Below, one piece after another: positions 9,498 through 17,578 of a stretch of 64,000 nt of DNA; positions within the stretch are counted from its first letter, which is position 1, and every line of letters begins with the position of its first letter. This DNA comes from Herbinix luporum (GTDB lineage: Bacteria > Bacillota > Clostridia > Lachnospirales > Lachnospiraceae), in contig NZ_LN879430.1 in the NCBI RefSeq assembly GCF_900070325.1, positions 2,456,501 to 2,520,500 on the forward strand, in the 5' to 3' direction. Both the position numbers and the translations under genes were made by a program. A model generated the notes under the pieces. It was given only the letters and a program-made list of their open reading frames with translations, was not told where the DNA came from and did no database searches.

Positions 9498-10055
9498 ATG
9501 GATAGTATCAAGTTAATGATGGAAGAACACCAGCATATTCTTAGAATGTTGAAAGTTGTTCGTAAGGCCTGTTTAGGTATTATGAAGGGCAGTGATATAA
9601 ACTACCATGATTTTGATAAAATGATTGACTTTATCCGCAATTACTCCGATGTTCATCATCACGGCAAGGAAGAAAAACTTCTTTTTAATGAGATGGTAGA
9701 ACATCTTGGGTCCTTGGGTAATAAATTAGTAACCCACGGTATGCTGGTTGAGCATGACATGGGCAGATTATATATACAGGAGTTGATTGCCGCCATAGAC
9801 CGCCTAAAGCAGGGTGATGAGGAAAGTCGCATTGATGTTATTGCCAATGCTATTAGCTATACCCATCATTTGAAACGCCATATAGATAAAGAAGATTCTG
9901 TTATCTATACCTTTGCCAAAAGACAGCTATCCCCAGATATACTAAAAAAGGTTGATGATAACACCATAACTTTTGAAAATGAAGCAAGACAAAAAGGCAT
10001 CCAAGAGTATTATTTATCTATGCTTGATGATCTAGAGAAAAAATATATTAAATAG
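9498..10055 (+). CDS. Hemerythrin domain protein
   Basis: Starting at the ATG at 9498 (GGAGGG ten bases upstream) gives 185 residues; an ATG at 9480 and an upstream in-frame start at 9471 lack such a site. The four-helix hemerythrin pattern is visible: EEHQHIL (His11/13), VHHHGKEE (His53-55 with Glu58/59), VEHDM (His86) and THHLKRHIDKED (His124/128 with Asp/Glu). These residues bind a di-iron site that senses or binds oxygen or NO; the family also includes Fe-S repair proteins of the RIC/YtfE type. It follows the unknown gene at 8846 and ends in a terminator. Confidence 0.9.
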   Translation: MDSIKLMMEEHQHILRMLKVVRKACLGIMKGSDINYHDFDKMIDFIRNYSDVHHHGKEEKLLFNEMVEHLGSLGNKLVTHGMLVEHDMGRLYIQELIAAIDRLKQGDEESRIDVIANAISYTHHLKRHIDKEDSVIYTFAKRQLSPDILKKVDDNTITFENEARQKGIQEYYLSMLDDLEKKYIK

Positions 10056-10083
10056 GCTTTTACTTCTTCTTTTTATAAACCAA

Positions 10084-10125
10084 AAGAGGCTGTTGCAAAC
10101 AATTATGCAATAACCTCTTTTTATT
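10084..10125 (+). terminator. Rho-independent terminator after hemerythrin gene
   Basis: AAAGAGG (10084-10090) and TTGCA (10094-10098) pair with TGCAA (10107-10111) and CCTCTTT (10115-10121), followed by a T-run. Confidence 0.85.
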
Positions 10126-10193
10126 TACATATTTTATGTTAAAATATAATATATTGGTTAAACATTGCAGTAATTAGGAAGGGGGATACCAGA

Positions 10194-10931
10194 TTGATTA
10201 ATCTTAATGCCATAGAAAGTTATTTATTAATTCATGGTGACTGTATGGAAGAAATGAAAAAGATACCGGATGGCAGTATTGACCTGATTTTATGCGATCC
10301 CCCCTATAATCTTGCCAAATATTCTACCGGTAATATGAAATTTAATTGGCGTAGTGAAATTAATAATGATTTGGCACAGTGGGATCTTAAAGAACTTTCC
10401 CCCGCTGATTTTCTTGATGAATTTAAAAGGGTTCTTTCACCCACCGGTAATATCTTTATATTTACCAGTTACCATATGATTGGAAAATGGCATGAGGTAT
10501 TTGACAAGGAATTTGATACCTTTCAGTTTATGGTTTGGCATAAAACAAATCCGGTACCCAATATAAGAAAATCCTCATTTCTAAACAGTTGTGAATTAAT
10601 AGCCTGTATGTGGAATAAGGGCCATACTTGGAATTTTTCAAAACAAAGTGAGATGCATAATTTTATAGAAGCACCCATTTGCATGGGACAAGAAAGGTTA
10701 AAATCCCCCAAACATCCCACCCAAAAACCCCTCAAGGTATTAAAGCATATAATAAAAATTGCCAGTAATGAAAATGATCTGGTTTTAGATATGTTTATGG
10801 GGGTAGGCTCTACCGGTGCAGCCGCTTTAAGCCTAAATCGCCGCTTTATTGGTATTGAAATTGACCAAGAATATTATAAAGCCAGCTTAAAACGATTAGA
10901 AAGTTTTAAGTCCATTAAAACCTCTCCTTAA
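10194..10931 (+). CDS. Orphan DNA methyltransferase, probable N6-adenine, beta class
   Basis: The start is TTG at 10194, supported by GGAAGGGGG just upstream; the first internal ATG would cut into the fold. Motif IV is DPPY at residues 35-38 and the SAM-binding motif I (FMGVG, about 201-205) comes near the C-terminus, so the motif order is that of beta-class enzymes. DPPY usually means adenine N6 methylation. The recognition segment between them is short, suggesting a short palindromic site. No restriction endonuclease or specificity gene is nearby, so it looks like a solitary regulatory or remnant methylase. Its last 17 bases overlap the convergent small gene at 10915. Confidence 0.88.
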   Translation: MINLNAIESYLLIHGDCMEEMKKIPDGSIDLILCDPPYNLAKYSTGNMKFNWRSEINNDLAQWDLKELSPADFLDEFKRVLSPTGNIFIFTSYHMIGKWHEVFDKEFDTFQFMVWHKTNPVPNIRKSSFLNSCELIACMWNKGHTWNFSKQSEMHNFIEAPICMGQERLKSPKHPTQKPLKVLKHIIKIASNENDLVLDMFMGVGSTGAAALSLNRRFIGIEIDQEYYKASLKRLESFKSIKTSP

Positions 10932-11178
10932 CCAGTACCCATTGGTGACTCTTTACATAATACTTAATGTGTATAAGCTGGGCACAGTCTTCTCTTACTA
11001 TATTACAGCAAAAAAGTATGACCGGTATTCCCCCGTATTTTTCCTCTTTAGAAAATATAATATTTTCAATTTTATAAGTATGCAGAAGATGATTTTCATC
11101 CTCCAGCCTAATATAATTAGGCTTAATTTTCCCCTGCACATTAAAGGTTGCAATTACATCCACCGGCATATGAAGCAT
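10915..11178 (-). CDS. Small conserved protein downstream of the SOS polymerase, function unknown
   Basis: An 87-residue basic and hydrophobic protein with no signal or membrane helix, probably beta-rich. GAAAGGAAA precedes the ATG at 11178. It starts only 32 bases after the polymerase stop, on the same strand, so the two are probably co-transcribed under the LexA box at 12503. In Bacillus, Y-family polymerases of this type (UvrX/YqjW) are also followed by a small gene (YolD-like); this protein is not visibly homologous to YolD. It could be an accessory or brake for the polymerase. That role is inference. Confidence 0.7.
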   Translation of the reverse strand: MLHMPVDVIATFNVQGKIKPNYIRLEDENHLLHTYKIENIIFSKEEKYGGIPVILFCCNIVREDCAQLIHIKYYVKSHQWVLVKERF

Positions 11179-11210
11179 AAGAATTTCCTTTCTTTCATAA
11201 TACTAAGTCA

Positions 11211-12482
11211 TTACATAATGCCTTCCTTGTATTTTGGTTTTCGTTTTTCAGGTGAAATACCTCCGGACATATGATATATTGGTCCATTAAGAAAAATAGC
11301 CCTTATAATAGAATCTTCTCCATAACGTTCTCTTATCCGGTCCACAGCCGCATCTAATTTTGATAATTTTTCATAGCGGTTCATATCAAATAAATTAATC
11401 TGTTTTTCACTATCTTCTTCTACTATCTTGCTTGTATGGATGCCCAGTTGTCTGATTGGGGTTTGGTCCCAAAGCTCATCAAAAAGCTGACAGGCTGCCT
11501 TGTGAATTTCATTTGTTATATTTGTCGGGGAAATAAGCAGCATCTGATGGGAGCTACGGCGAAAATATATATCAACTATACTTACCGCAACTACACTGGC
11601 CATGACCGAGTCCCCCCTAAGCCTGCTACAAACCTTTTCAGCCAAAGAAAGCAGCACCATCTTGGCGGTACTGCCATCATCCACATCAAATGCAATGGTA
11701 GTAGAGTTACCATAACCCTTATTGGGAGGAGCCTGATCTTGCACAATAGAACTATCAATTCCATTGGCAAAGGAATAGATTACTTCACCATGTTTTTTAA
11801 AATGAGCCCGTAAAATATCAAGGTCAGTCTTAGCTAACTGTCCAATGGTATGAATCCCAAGGCTATGAAGCTTCCTCTTAGTAGCGGATCCTACAAAAAA
11901 CAATTCCTCTACCGGTAGCTTCCACATTTTTTTCTCTATTTCTTCCGGAAACAGGGTGTGTACAAGATTAGGCTTCTTAAAATCAGAGGCCATCTTAGCC
12001 AGTATCTTATTGCTTGATATACCTATATTAACCGTAAAACCCAGTTCATTATAAATCCTATCTTTCATAAGATTTGCCGCAACCAGGGCAGAACCGTATA
12101 GCCCTACGGTACCGGTCATATCACAAAAGGCCTCATCCACTGAATACTGCTCCACACAAGGAGAAAACTCCTTAAGTATCTCTATCAGAGCCTTAGAGCA
12201 CTCCTCATAAAGGTCATAGTGGGGAGGCACCATAATCAGATTTGGGCAAAGCTTTAGGGCATCACTAATGGTATCCCCAGTTCTTACACCGTACTTTTTG
12301 GCAGGGATTGATTTGGCAAGAATTATTCCATGCCTTTTCTTCACATCCCCTGCCACAGCCGAGGGAATCTCTCGCAAATCCCTCTTCTCACCCCGGATAT
12401 GCAGTCGGTAAACGGCTTCCCAGCTTAGGAAAGCCGAATTCACATCAATATGAAAAATTACCTTATCCATACATATGTTCAC
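11211..12482 (-). CDS. dinB: Y-family error-prone DNA polymerase (DinB/UvrX-like)
   Basis: The 423-residue protein has the Y-family palm: Asp13 in FHIDVNSAF, the SVDEAF motif with Asp116 and Glu117, and the helix-hairpin-helix segment IGQLAKTDLDILR. The steric-gate Phe aligns with Phe18. The second position of the usual DMD motif is Asn15 here. The little-finger region and the end (SKLDAAVDRIRERYGEDSI) resemble the UvrX/YqjW branch in Firmicutes more than canonical Pol IV. Such enzymes copy past damaged bases. A perfect LexA box 21 bases upstream of the start predicts SOS induction. Confidence 0.93.
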   Translation of the reverse strand: MNICMDKVIFHIDVNSAFLSWEAVYRLHIRGEKRDLREIPSAVAGDVKKRHGIILAKSIPAKKYGVRTGDTISDALKLCPNLIMVPPHYDLYEECSKALIEILKEFSPCVEQYSVDEAFCDMTGTVGLYGSALVAANLMKDRIYNELGFTVNIGISSNKILAKMASDFKKPNLVHTLFPEEIEKKMWKLPVEELFFVGSATKRKLHSLGIHTIGQLAKTDLDILRAHFKKHGEVIYSFANGIDSSIVQDQAPPNKGYGNSTTIAFDVDDGSTAKMVLLSLAEKVCSRLRGDSVMASVVAVSIVDIYFRRSSHQMLLISPTNITNEIHKAACQLFDELWDQTPIRQLGIHTSKIVEEDSEKQINLFDMNRYEKLSKLDAAVDRIRERYGEDSIIRAIFLNGPIYHMSGGISPEKRKPKYKEGIM

Positions 12483-12502
12483 CTCTTAATCTTATTATAC
12501 CA

Positions 12503-12514
12503 GAACAGGTGTTC
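12503..12514. promoter_or_regulatory. LexA (SOS) box upstream of the Y-family polymerase
   Basis: GAACAGGTGTTC matches the Gram-positive LexA consensus GAAC-N4-GTTC exactly and is palindromic at its outer bases. It lies 21 bases before the polymerase start. Confidence 0.85.
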
Positions 12515-12554
12515 GGTGTAAAGGGGTGTTAATTGTAACTTTATGTCCTATATA

Positions 12555-12586
12555 AAAAATACCACATGGCTAAATTGCCATGTGGT
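12555..12586 (-). terminator. Rho-independent terminator of the SOS-associated peptidase gene
   Basis: ACCACATGGC (12561-12570) and GCCATGTGGT (12577-12586) form a perfect 10-bp stem with a 6-base loop, followed on the minus strand by a T-run. The gene's TGA stop overlaps the stem. Confidence 0.88.
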
Positions 12587-13152
12587 CAGACAAGCTCTCT
12601 ATTAAGCTTTGGTGGAACCTTATGAAGAATATGGCTTGTTGCCATATCATCTAAAATCCATGTTTCAATTTCATTTTTAGGTATTACAAGAGGCATCCGG
12701 TGATGAATATCTTTTATGGATTCATTAGCCCCTGTAGTAAGAATTACAAATCTCATTTCACCTTGATAATAGGAATAAAGTCCGGCCATATATAAGGCAG
12801 AACTTCCTTCTAGCCTAAACAGATGCTTTCTTTTCTCCCTGTCCCATTCATAAAAACCTGTGGAAGGTATAATACATCTTCGATTTATAACACTGTCCCT
12901 AAAGGTTCTCTTTTCAAAAGCAGTTTCTGATCTGGCATTTATAATTACCCCCTTCCCATCAAACTTAGGAAAGCCCCAGATACTAAGAGAGGGAGAAGCT
13001 TGATTTTCTTCTCCTATAAGGATAGGTACTTGATTTGTAGGAAATATTTCTCCGGTTTTTACCTTGCTGCTATGAATCTTAGCATTTAATTTTTCTAGAA
13101 TTTCACGGATTTCATCACTTTCTTCTACAGTAAAATTATATCTTCCACACAT
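12586..13152 (-). CDS. SOS response-associated peptidase (YedK/HMCES family)
   Basis: A 188-residue SRAP protein. It begins MCGRY, so Cys2 becomes the N-terminal catalytic residue that forms a thiazolidine crosslink to abasic sites in single-stranded DNA. The other active-site residues are visible: Asn in INARSET, Glu in TGFYEWD and His in HHRMP. It lies upstream of the Y-family polymerase on the same strand but has its own terminator. No LexA box is seen in front of it, so SOS control of this gene is not shown by sequence. Confidence 0.95.
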   Translation of the reverse strand: MCGRYNFTVEESDEIREILEKLNAKIHSSKVKTGEIFPTNQVPILIGEENQASPSLSIWGFPKFDGKGVIINARSETAFEKRTFRDSVINRRCIIPSTGFYEWDREKRKHLFRLEGSSALYMAGLYSYYQGEMRFVILTTGANESIKDIHHRMPLVIPKNEIETWILDDMATSHILHKVPPKLNRELV

Positions 13153-13444
13153 ATGAACGACCCTCTCTTCATTCTTATAATCAACTCTCTAACTTTTACC
13201 GGACCCATAATACACAACAAAAATCTATCTCTTATTTATATTATTGTATTTCAAATATATATTTTTCTAATTTTAACATTTTAATATACCTATTACAATA
13301 AAGCTGGTAAATATGTAGGTCTATGGCCTAATCCTTCTTACAATCTTTTCCCCCATATCCAAGAATCATATATGGCTTTGTCGAATTTTGTCCGTTACAA
13401 TTGTTTAGGTATTAATAAACCCAGCCAAAATTAAGGAGGACTTT

Positions 13445-14239
13445 ATGAATATACTTAAAAAAGCTAGCATTTTAGCTGCTTCTGTATTATTCTTCTCACT
13501 TACGATTTTTTCAGCAAATGCTTATGCTGCTGATTATACTATAGTACCAAATGATTCCCTTTATCAGATTAGCCGGCTGTTTAAGACATCGGTCAGCAGC
13601 CTAAAATCTGATAACAACTTAAAATCCGATACAATCTTTCCCGGTCAGGTCCTTAATGTTCCTGCAAATGTATATACAATAAAAAGTGGAGATTCTTTAT
13701 ATCTGATTGCACAAAGATATAATATCTCCTTAGCTGACCTAAGAAAAGCCAATAACAAGTGGGACAACCTAATAATACCCGGTCAAAAACTAATTCTTCC
13801 GGGAGTAAGTTCTACAAATAGTTCTAACGATAACATATTAACTGCTTCTTCCTCCACTAAAACAGTAATTCCCTATAAGAATTCTGAGGTGGACTTACTT
13901 GCAAGACTTATAAGGGCAGAAGCTGTCGGTGAACCCTATGAGGCCATGGTAGGGGTAGGTGCCGTGGTGGTAAACAGGGTTAAAAACCCGGACTGGCCAA
14001 ATAGTATCAGCTCAGTTATCAACCATGTAAGCGGTGGCTATTATCAATTTTCTCCGGTACAAAACGGTCACATAAATACCCCACCTACAGATGCTTCCCT
14101 CCGTGCCGCTTGGGCTGCCCTTTATGGCAGCGACCCCAGTAAAGGGGCATTATTTTACTATGATACAAGCTCTACCAATCAGTGGATTCGCTCAAAACCT
14201 GTCACAGCTAAAATCGGATCCATGATATTTGCAAAATAA
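13445..14239 (+). CDS. Secreted LysM / SleB-type cell wall hydrolase
   Basis: The 264-residue protein has a signal peptide (about 1-28, cleavage near AYA-AD), two LysM repeats (about 30-73 and 77-119), a Ser/Thr/Asn linker, and a Hydrolase_2 domain (about 145-264) with RLIRAEAVGEP, the catalytic-type Glu, and PVTAKIG. SleB and CwlJ relatives cut spore cortex or vegetative peptidoglycan; in Clostridia this architecture is usually a spore or septum hydrolase. AAGGAGG precedes the ATG. The 292 bases upstream hold no gene and only divergent promoter sequence. Confidence 0.92.
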   Translation: MNILKKASILAASVLFFSLTIFSANAYAADYTIVPNDSLYQISRLFKTSVSSLKSDNNLKSDTIFPGQVLNVPANVYTIKSGDSLYLIAQRYNISLADLRKANNKWDNLIIPGQKLILPGVSSTNSSNDNILTASSSTKTVIPYKNSEVDLLARLIRAEAVGEPYEAMVGVGAVVVNRVKNPDWPNSISSVINHVSGGYYQFSPVQNGHINTPPTDASLRAAWAALYGSDPSKGALFYYDTSSTNQWIRSKPVTAKIGSMIFAK

Positions 14240-14262
14240 GAGTAATTTATTTACTATTTAAT

Positions 14263-14314
14263 ATATGCCTCATATGCCGGTCAACATAAAATCCGGCTAT
14301 GGGGCATATTTTAT
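14263..14314 (+). terminator. Terminator after the LysM hydrolase gene
   Basis: ATATGCC (14263-14269) pairs with GGCATAT (14303-14309), with an inner CCGG/CCGG pairing (14277-14280, 14293-14296), followed by a T-rich tract. Confidence 0.75.
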
Positions 14315-14333
14315 TATTTAGTTAAAAAATTGT

Positions 14334-14361
14334 TTGACTTTTTTTCTATTTTGATTATGAT
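14334..14361 (+). promoter_or_regulatory. Sigma-A-type promoter for the DUF1846 gene
   Basis: TTGACT (14334-14339) and TATGAT (14356-14361) are separated by 16 bases. The ATG follows at 14456, leaving an untranslated leader of about 90 bases with no recognised element. Confidence 0.6.
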
Positions 14362-14455
14362 AGAGTATAGTGTTTTAAAAGGATTTATAATAGCCTAATG
14401 AAAAGATTTAAAATATTCGATACCTTATGTATAGGAAAATAGAAGGAGGGCATTC

Positions 14456-15961
14456 ATGAAGGCCGGATTCGATCCACAAAAATATATTGAAGAACAGTCC
14501 AAATATATTTTAGAACGGGTTAATAATTATGACAAGTTATATCTGGAATTTGGCGGAAAATTAATTGGTGACAAGCACGCAAAAAGAGTATTGCCCGGTT
14601 TTGATGAAGACGCAAAAATAAAATTACTTCAAAAACTTAAAGATCAAGTTGAAATAATTATCTGCGTATATGCCGGTGATATTGAAAGGAATAAAATTCG
14701 AGGGGATTTCGGCATTACTTATGATATGGAAGTTCTCCGTTTGTTGGATGATTTCCGAAGTTATGAACTTGAAGTAAACAGTGTTGTTATCACCCGGTAT
14801 AATCAACAGCCTGCAACCAACGTATTTATTAATAAACTGGAGCGACGCAATATTAAGGTATATAAGCATGTGGAAATCCCCGGGTATCCTGCTGATATAG
14901 ATACAATTGTCAGCGAACAAGGATACGGCAGTAACCCCTATATCACTACCACAAAACCTATAGTAGTTGTTACTGCTCCCGGACCAAATAGCGGAAAACT
15001 GGCTACCTGCTTAAGTCAGTTATACCATGAATATAATATGGGACGTATGGCAGGTTATTCTAAATTCGAAACCTTCCCGGTATGGAATCTTCCCCTAAAA
15101 CATCCCGTTAATATTGCATACGAAGCAGCTACAATTGACCTAAAGGACGTAAATATGATTGACAATTTCCATTTTGAAAGATACCAAGAAGTTGCTGTTA
15201 ATTATAACAGGGATTTAGAGATGTTTCCGGTAGTAAAAAGAATAATCGAGAAAATTACCGGTAAAGAATCCGTATACCAGTCCCCTACAGATATGGGTGT
15301 AAATAGGGTAGCTTTTGGAATTACCGATGACGAAATAGTAAGTGAAGCCTCAAAGCAGGAAATTATACGTAGATATTTTGCTACTATATGTGATTTTAAA
15401 AAGGGATTAGTAGATGAAGAATCCTTAAACCGCATGAAAGTTATTATGGAAGAGGTTCAGTTAAGACAGGAAGACAGACATTGCGTCATGCCCGCCAGGG
15501 ATTATGCCGCCAAACTTAAGGAGACTTGCCATGAAAATGAAACTGTAACAGTAATGGCTTTTGAAATGCATGACGGTAAAATTATTACAGGCCGTAGCTC
15601 CTCTACCATGGACTGCTGTTCTGCTGCCATACTAAATGCTATCAAATATCTGGCAGGGATTGGTGATGAAATCTTTCTTCTTTCACCATTAATCTTAAGT
15701 ACGATTCGTGATTTAAAGGAAAAAGTTCTTAATAGTAAAATTACCCGGCTGAATGCCAATGAAATCCTAGTTGCCCTTAGTATCTGTGCAGTTACCAATC
15801 CTACAGCCCAGCTGGCATATGAAAGATTATCTATGTTAAATGGTGTCCAGGCCCATTGTACATCCATGTTAAATAAGAATGATGAACAAATTTTAAGAAA
15901 GCTTGGTATAGATGTAACTTCTGATCCTTTCTATCCCTCAGAGAATTTATATTATGTATAA
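14456..15961 (+). CDS. DUF1846 (UPF0371) family protein
   Basis: The 501 residues match the usual family length. Landmarks are the start [16 protein letters not shown], the [15 protein letters not shown] segment, [13 protein letters not shown] and the [12 protein letters not shown] region. Family structures exist, but the reaction is not established. The APGPNSGK stretch resembles a nucleotide or phosphate-binding loop. Monocistronic between a promoter at 14334 and a shared terminator at 16014. Confidence 0.93.
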   Translation: MKAGFDPQKYIEEQSKYILERVNNYDKLYLEFGGKLIGDKHAKRVLPGFDEDAKIKLLQKLKDQVEIIICVYAGDIERNKIRGDFGITYDMEVLRLLDDFRSYELEVNSVVITRYNQQPATNVFINKLERRNIKVYKHVEIPGYPADIDTIVSEQGYGSNPYITTTKPIVVVTAPGPNSGKLATCLSQLYHEYNMGRMAGYSKFETFPVWNLPLKHPVNIAYEAATIDLKDVNMIDNFHFERYQEVAVNYNRDLEMFPVVKRIIEKITGKESVYQSPTDMGVNRVAFGITDDEIVSEASKQEIIRRYFATICDFKKGLVDEESLNRMKVIMEEVQLRQEDRHCVMPARDYAAKLKETCHENETVTVMAFEMHDGKIITGRSSSTMDCCSAAILNAIKYLAGIGDEIFLLSPLILSTIRDLKEKVLNSKITRLNANEILVALSICAVTNPTAQLAYERLSMLNGVQAHCTSMLNKNDEQILRKLGIDVTSDPFYPSENLYYV

Positions 15962-16008
15962 TTTATAAACAATATAATATTATACTGGTATTATCTCCAT
16001 TAATATAG

Positions 16009-16060
16009 CAAAAGCCCTGTATCCCCAATAATTTCTTATGGGACATACAGGGCCCTTTTT
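16009..16060. terminator. Bidirectional terminator between the DUF1846 and parvulin genes
   Basis: GCCCTGTATCCC (16014-16025) pairs with GGGACATACAGGGC (16040-16053) with one slip. T-runs flank both sides, serving both convergent genes. Confidence 0.85.
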
Positions 16061-17487
16061 TAATCAAAAGAAATAGAATCCCAAGCCTCTTTGTTAACTA
16101 CCACTTCATAGTCAGAAGACCATTCTTCGTAAAGATTAGCAAAAAGCTTGGTCCGTCGTTCTTCTATAATTTCTTCCTTCACCTTAGTTGTTGCATCTTC
16201 ATTAAAATCAGATACACAGTAAATAATATGCCATCCGTAATCTGTACTTATAATATCACTGACTTCTCCTGTTTTTAATGAAAATGCTGCCTCCTTAAAT
16301 TCCTTGCCATACTCTTTAGGCCCTCCGTCTTTTCCAAATGTCAGTTCAATCTCACCGGCCTCTGTATTAGCCTCTGCCAGAGTATAAAAATCTTCTTCGT
16401 TTTTAACCCTTTCTAATAAGCCTGAAATCTTTTCGTAAGCCTTATCTTTCTGCTCATCATCAAGGGGAACTCTCTTATTTTCATCATTTAAATAAGTTCC
16501 ATAGATAAGGATATGCTGAATAGTAATTTGCCTTGCGATATCATCAGGTACATGGGTATCCACATCAATGGTTAAAGTCTCAAAAACCTTCTCTGCTAAG
16601 AGGTTATCGGCATAAACCTGTTCTAAAAGCTTAGGTGTTACCAAGTAACGGTCAATATCCTCATCTGACAGTCCCGCAAAATGTGCTGCCGCATAAGCAG
16701 CTGCTTCTGCTTCTTCTTCCTCCGTTAAAGCAATTCCATTCTCGGTAGCTTTATCACGGATAACTTTTAGCTGAGTAATCTGTTTTATAACCTCTTCCTT
16801 GATATATTCCCCAAAACTCTTTCCTTCTTCAAATATCTCTGCTTCCCAGATGCCGTTACCATAATCGGATTCATAAATTTCCTGTGCTGATTTTAGATAT
16901 ACCATTGCCTCGTTATAATATACTCTATCATTCCCAATTAAGGCAATTAGCTCACCGGCATTACCTATATCCTCACTTTGTGGTTTCTCATCTTTATAAT
17001 AGTAGTAGGATATTTCCGTTACTAAATCCGAATTAATATCATAGGATACAAATAATTCGCTATCACTATTCCTATAAGTATAGGTAATGGAATTTTTTTC
17101 AGATTCTATGGTCTTATTAACCTCAGATTTATAAACCTCTGCCAACTTTTTTTCTGCTTCTTTTTTATCCATACCGATTTCTAGACCAAAAAGCTTAAAT
17201 TTTTCAGCCCCTTTAAGAATGGTAATAGATGTAATATCTCCCTTTGGAGCAATTAGCTGTAGCCTATCTTCTATTTTATATACACCATTACCTTCCTGTA
17301 TTAAATCAGTTCTAGTTTTCCTCTCAAAGCTTTTAATAGATTTTCCTTTATATTTGCTAAGTTCAAAATTTTTCTCAGCCACCCTGCAGCCCCCAAGAAA
17401 GGGCAATATAAATATAATTAATATAAAAATTCTAGCTAAGGGTTTTATATCTATTTTAATTTTATTATAATCCTTGTACATCTTCAT
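16060..17487 (-). CDS. PrsA-like foldase lipoprotein with parvulin domain
   Basis: The 475-residue protein starts with a lipoprotein signal ending in FLGGC, so it acts outside the membrane. After a domain of unknown type (about 40-165) comes a SurA/PrsA-like helical region rich in Glu (about 175-315) and a parvulin rotamase domain (about 323-430) with QHILIYG, FGKDGGPKEYG and GWHIIY. Such proteins help exported proteins fold. It follows mfd by about 90 bases on the same strand and is probably the last gene of a pth-mfd transcript. Confidence 0.88.
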   Translation of the reverse strand: MKMYKDYNKIKIDIKPLARIFILIIFILPFLGGCRVAEKNFELSKYKGKSIKSFERKTRTDLIQEGNGVYKIEDRLQLIAPKGDITSITILKGAEKFKLFGLEIGMDKKEAEKKLAEVYKSEVNKTIESEKNSITYTYRNSDSELFVSYDINSDLVTEISYYYYKDEKPQSEDIGNAGELIALIGNDRVYYNEAMVYLKSAQEIYESDYGNGIWEAEIFEEGKSFGEYIKEEVIKQITQLKVIRDKATENGIALTEEEEAEAAAYAAAHFAGLSDEDIDRYLVTPKLLEQVYADNLLAEKVFETLTIDVDTHVPDDIARQITIQHILIYGTYLNDENKRVPLDDEQKDKAYEKISGLLERVKNEEDFYTLAEANTEAGEIELTFGKDGGPKEYGKEFKEAAFSLKTGEVSDIISTDYGWHIIYCVSDFNEDATTKVKEEIIEERRTKLFANLYEEWSSDYEVVVNKEAWDSISFD

Positions 17488-17578
17488 TCCGAATCCCTTT
17501 CATGTTTAAAGAGTTTTTGTGACATAGTTTAATCAGGTTTTAGGTTTATTGTAGTTAAGCCTTCTGTCCTTGTCAAGA

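Noticed and set aside
10194..10931. Restriction-modification system
   Set aside because: Only a methyltransferase is seen; neighbours are a hemerythrin and SOS genes, with no nuclease or specificity subunit.
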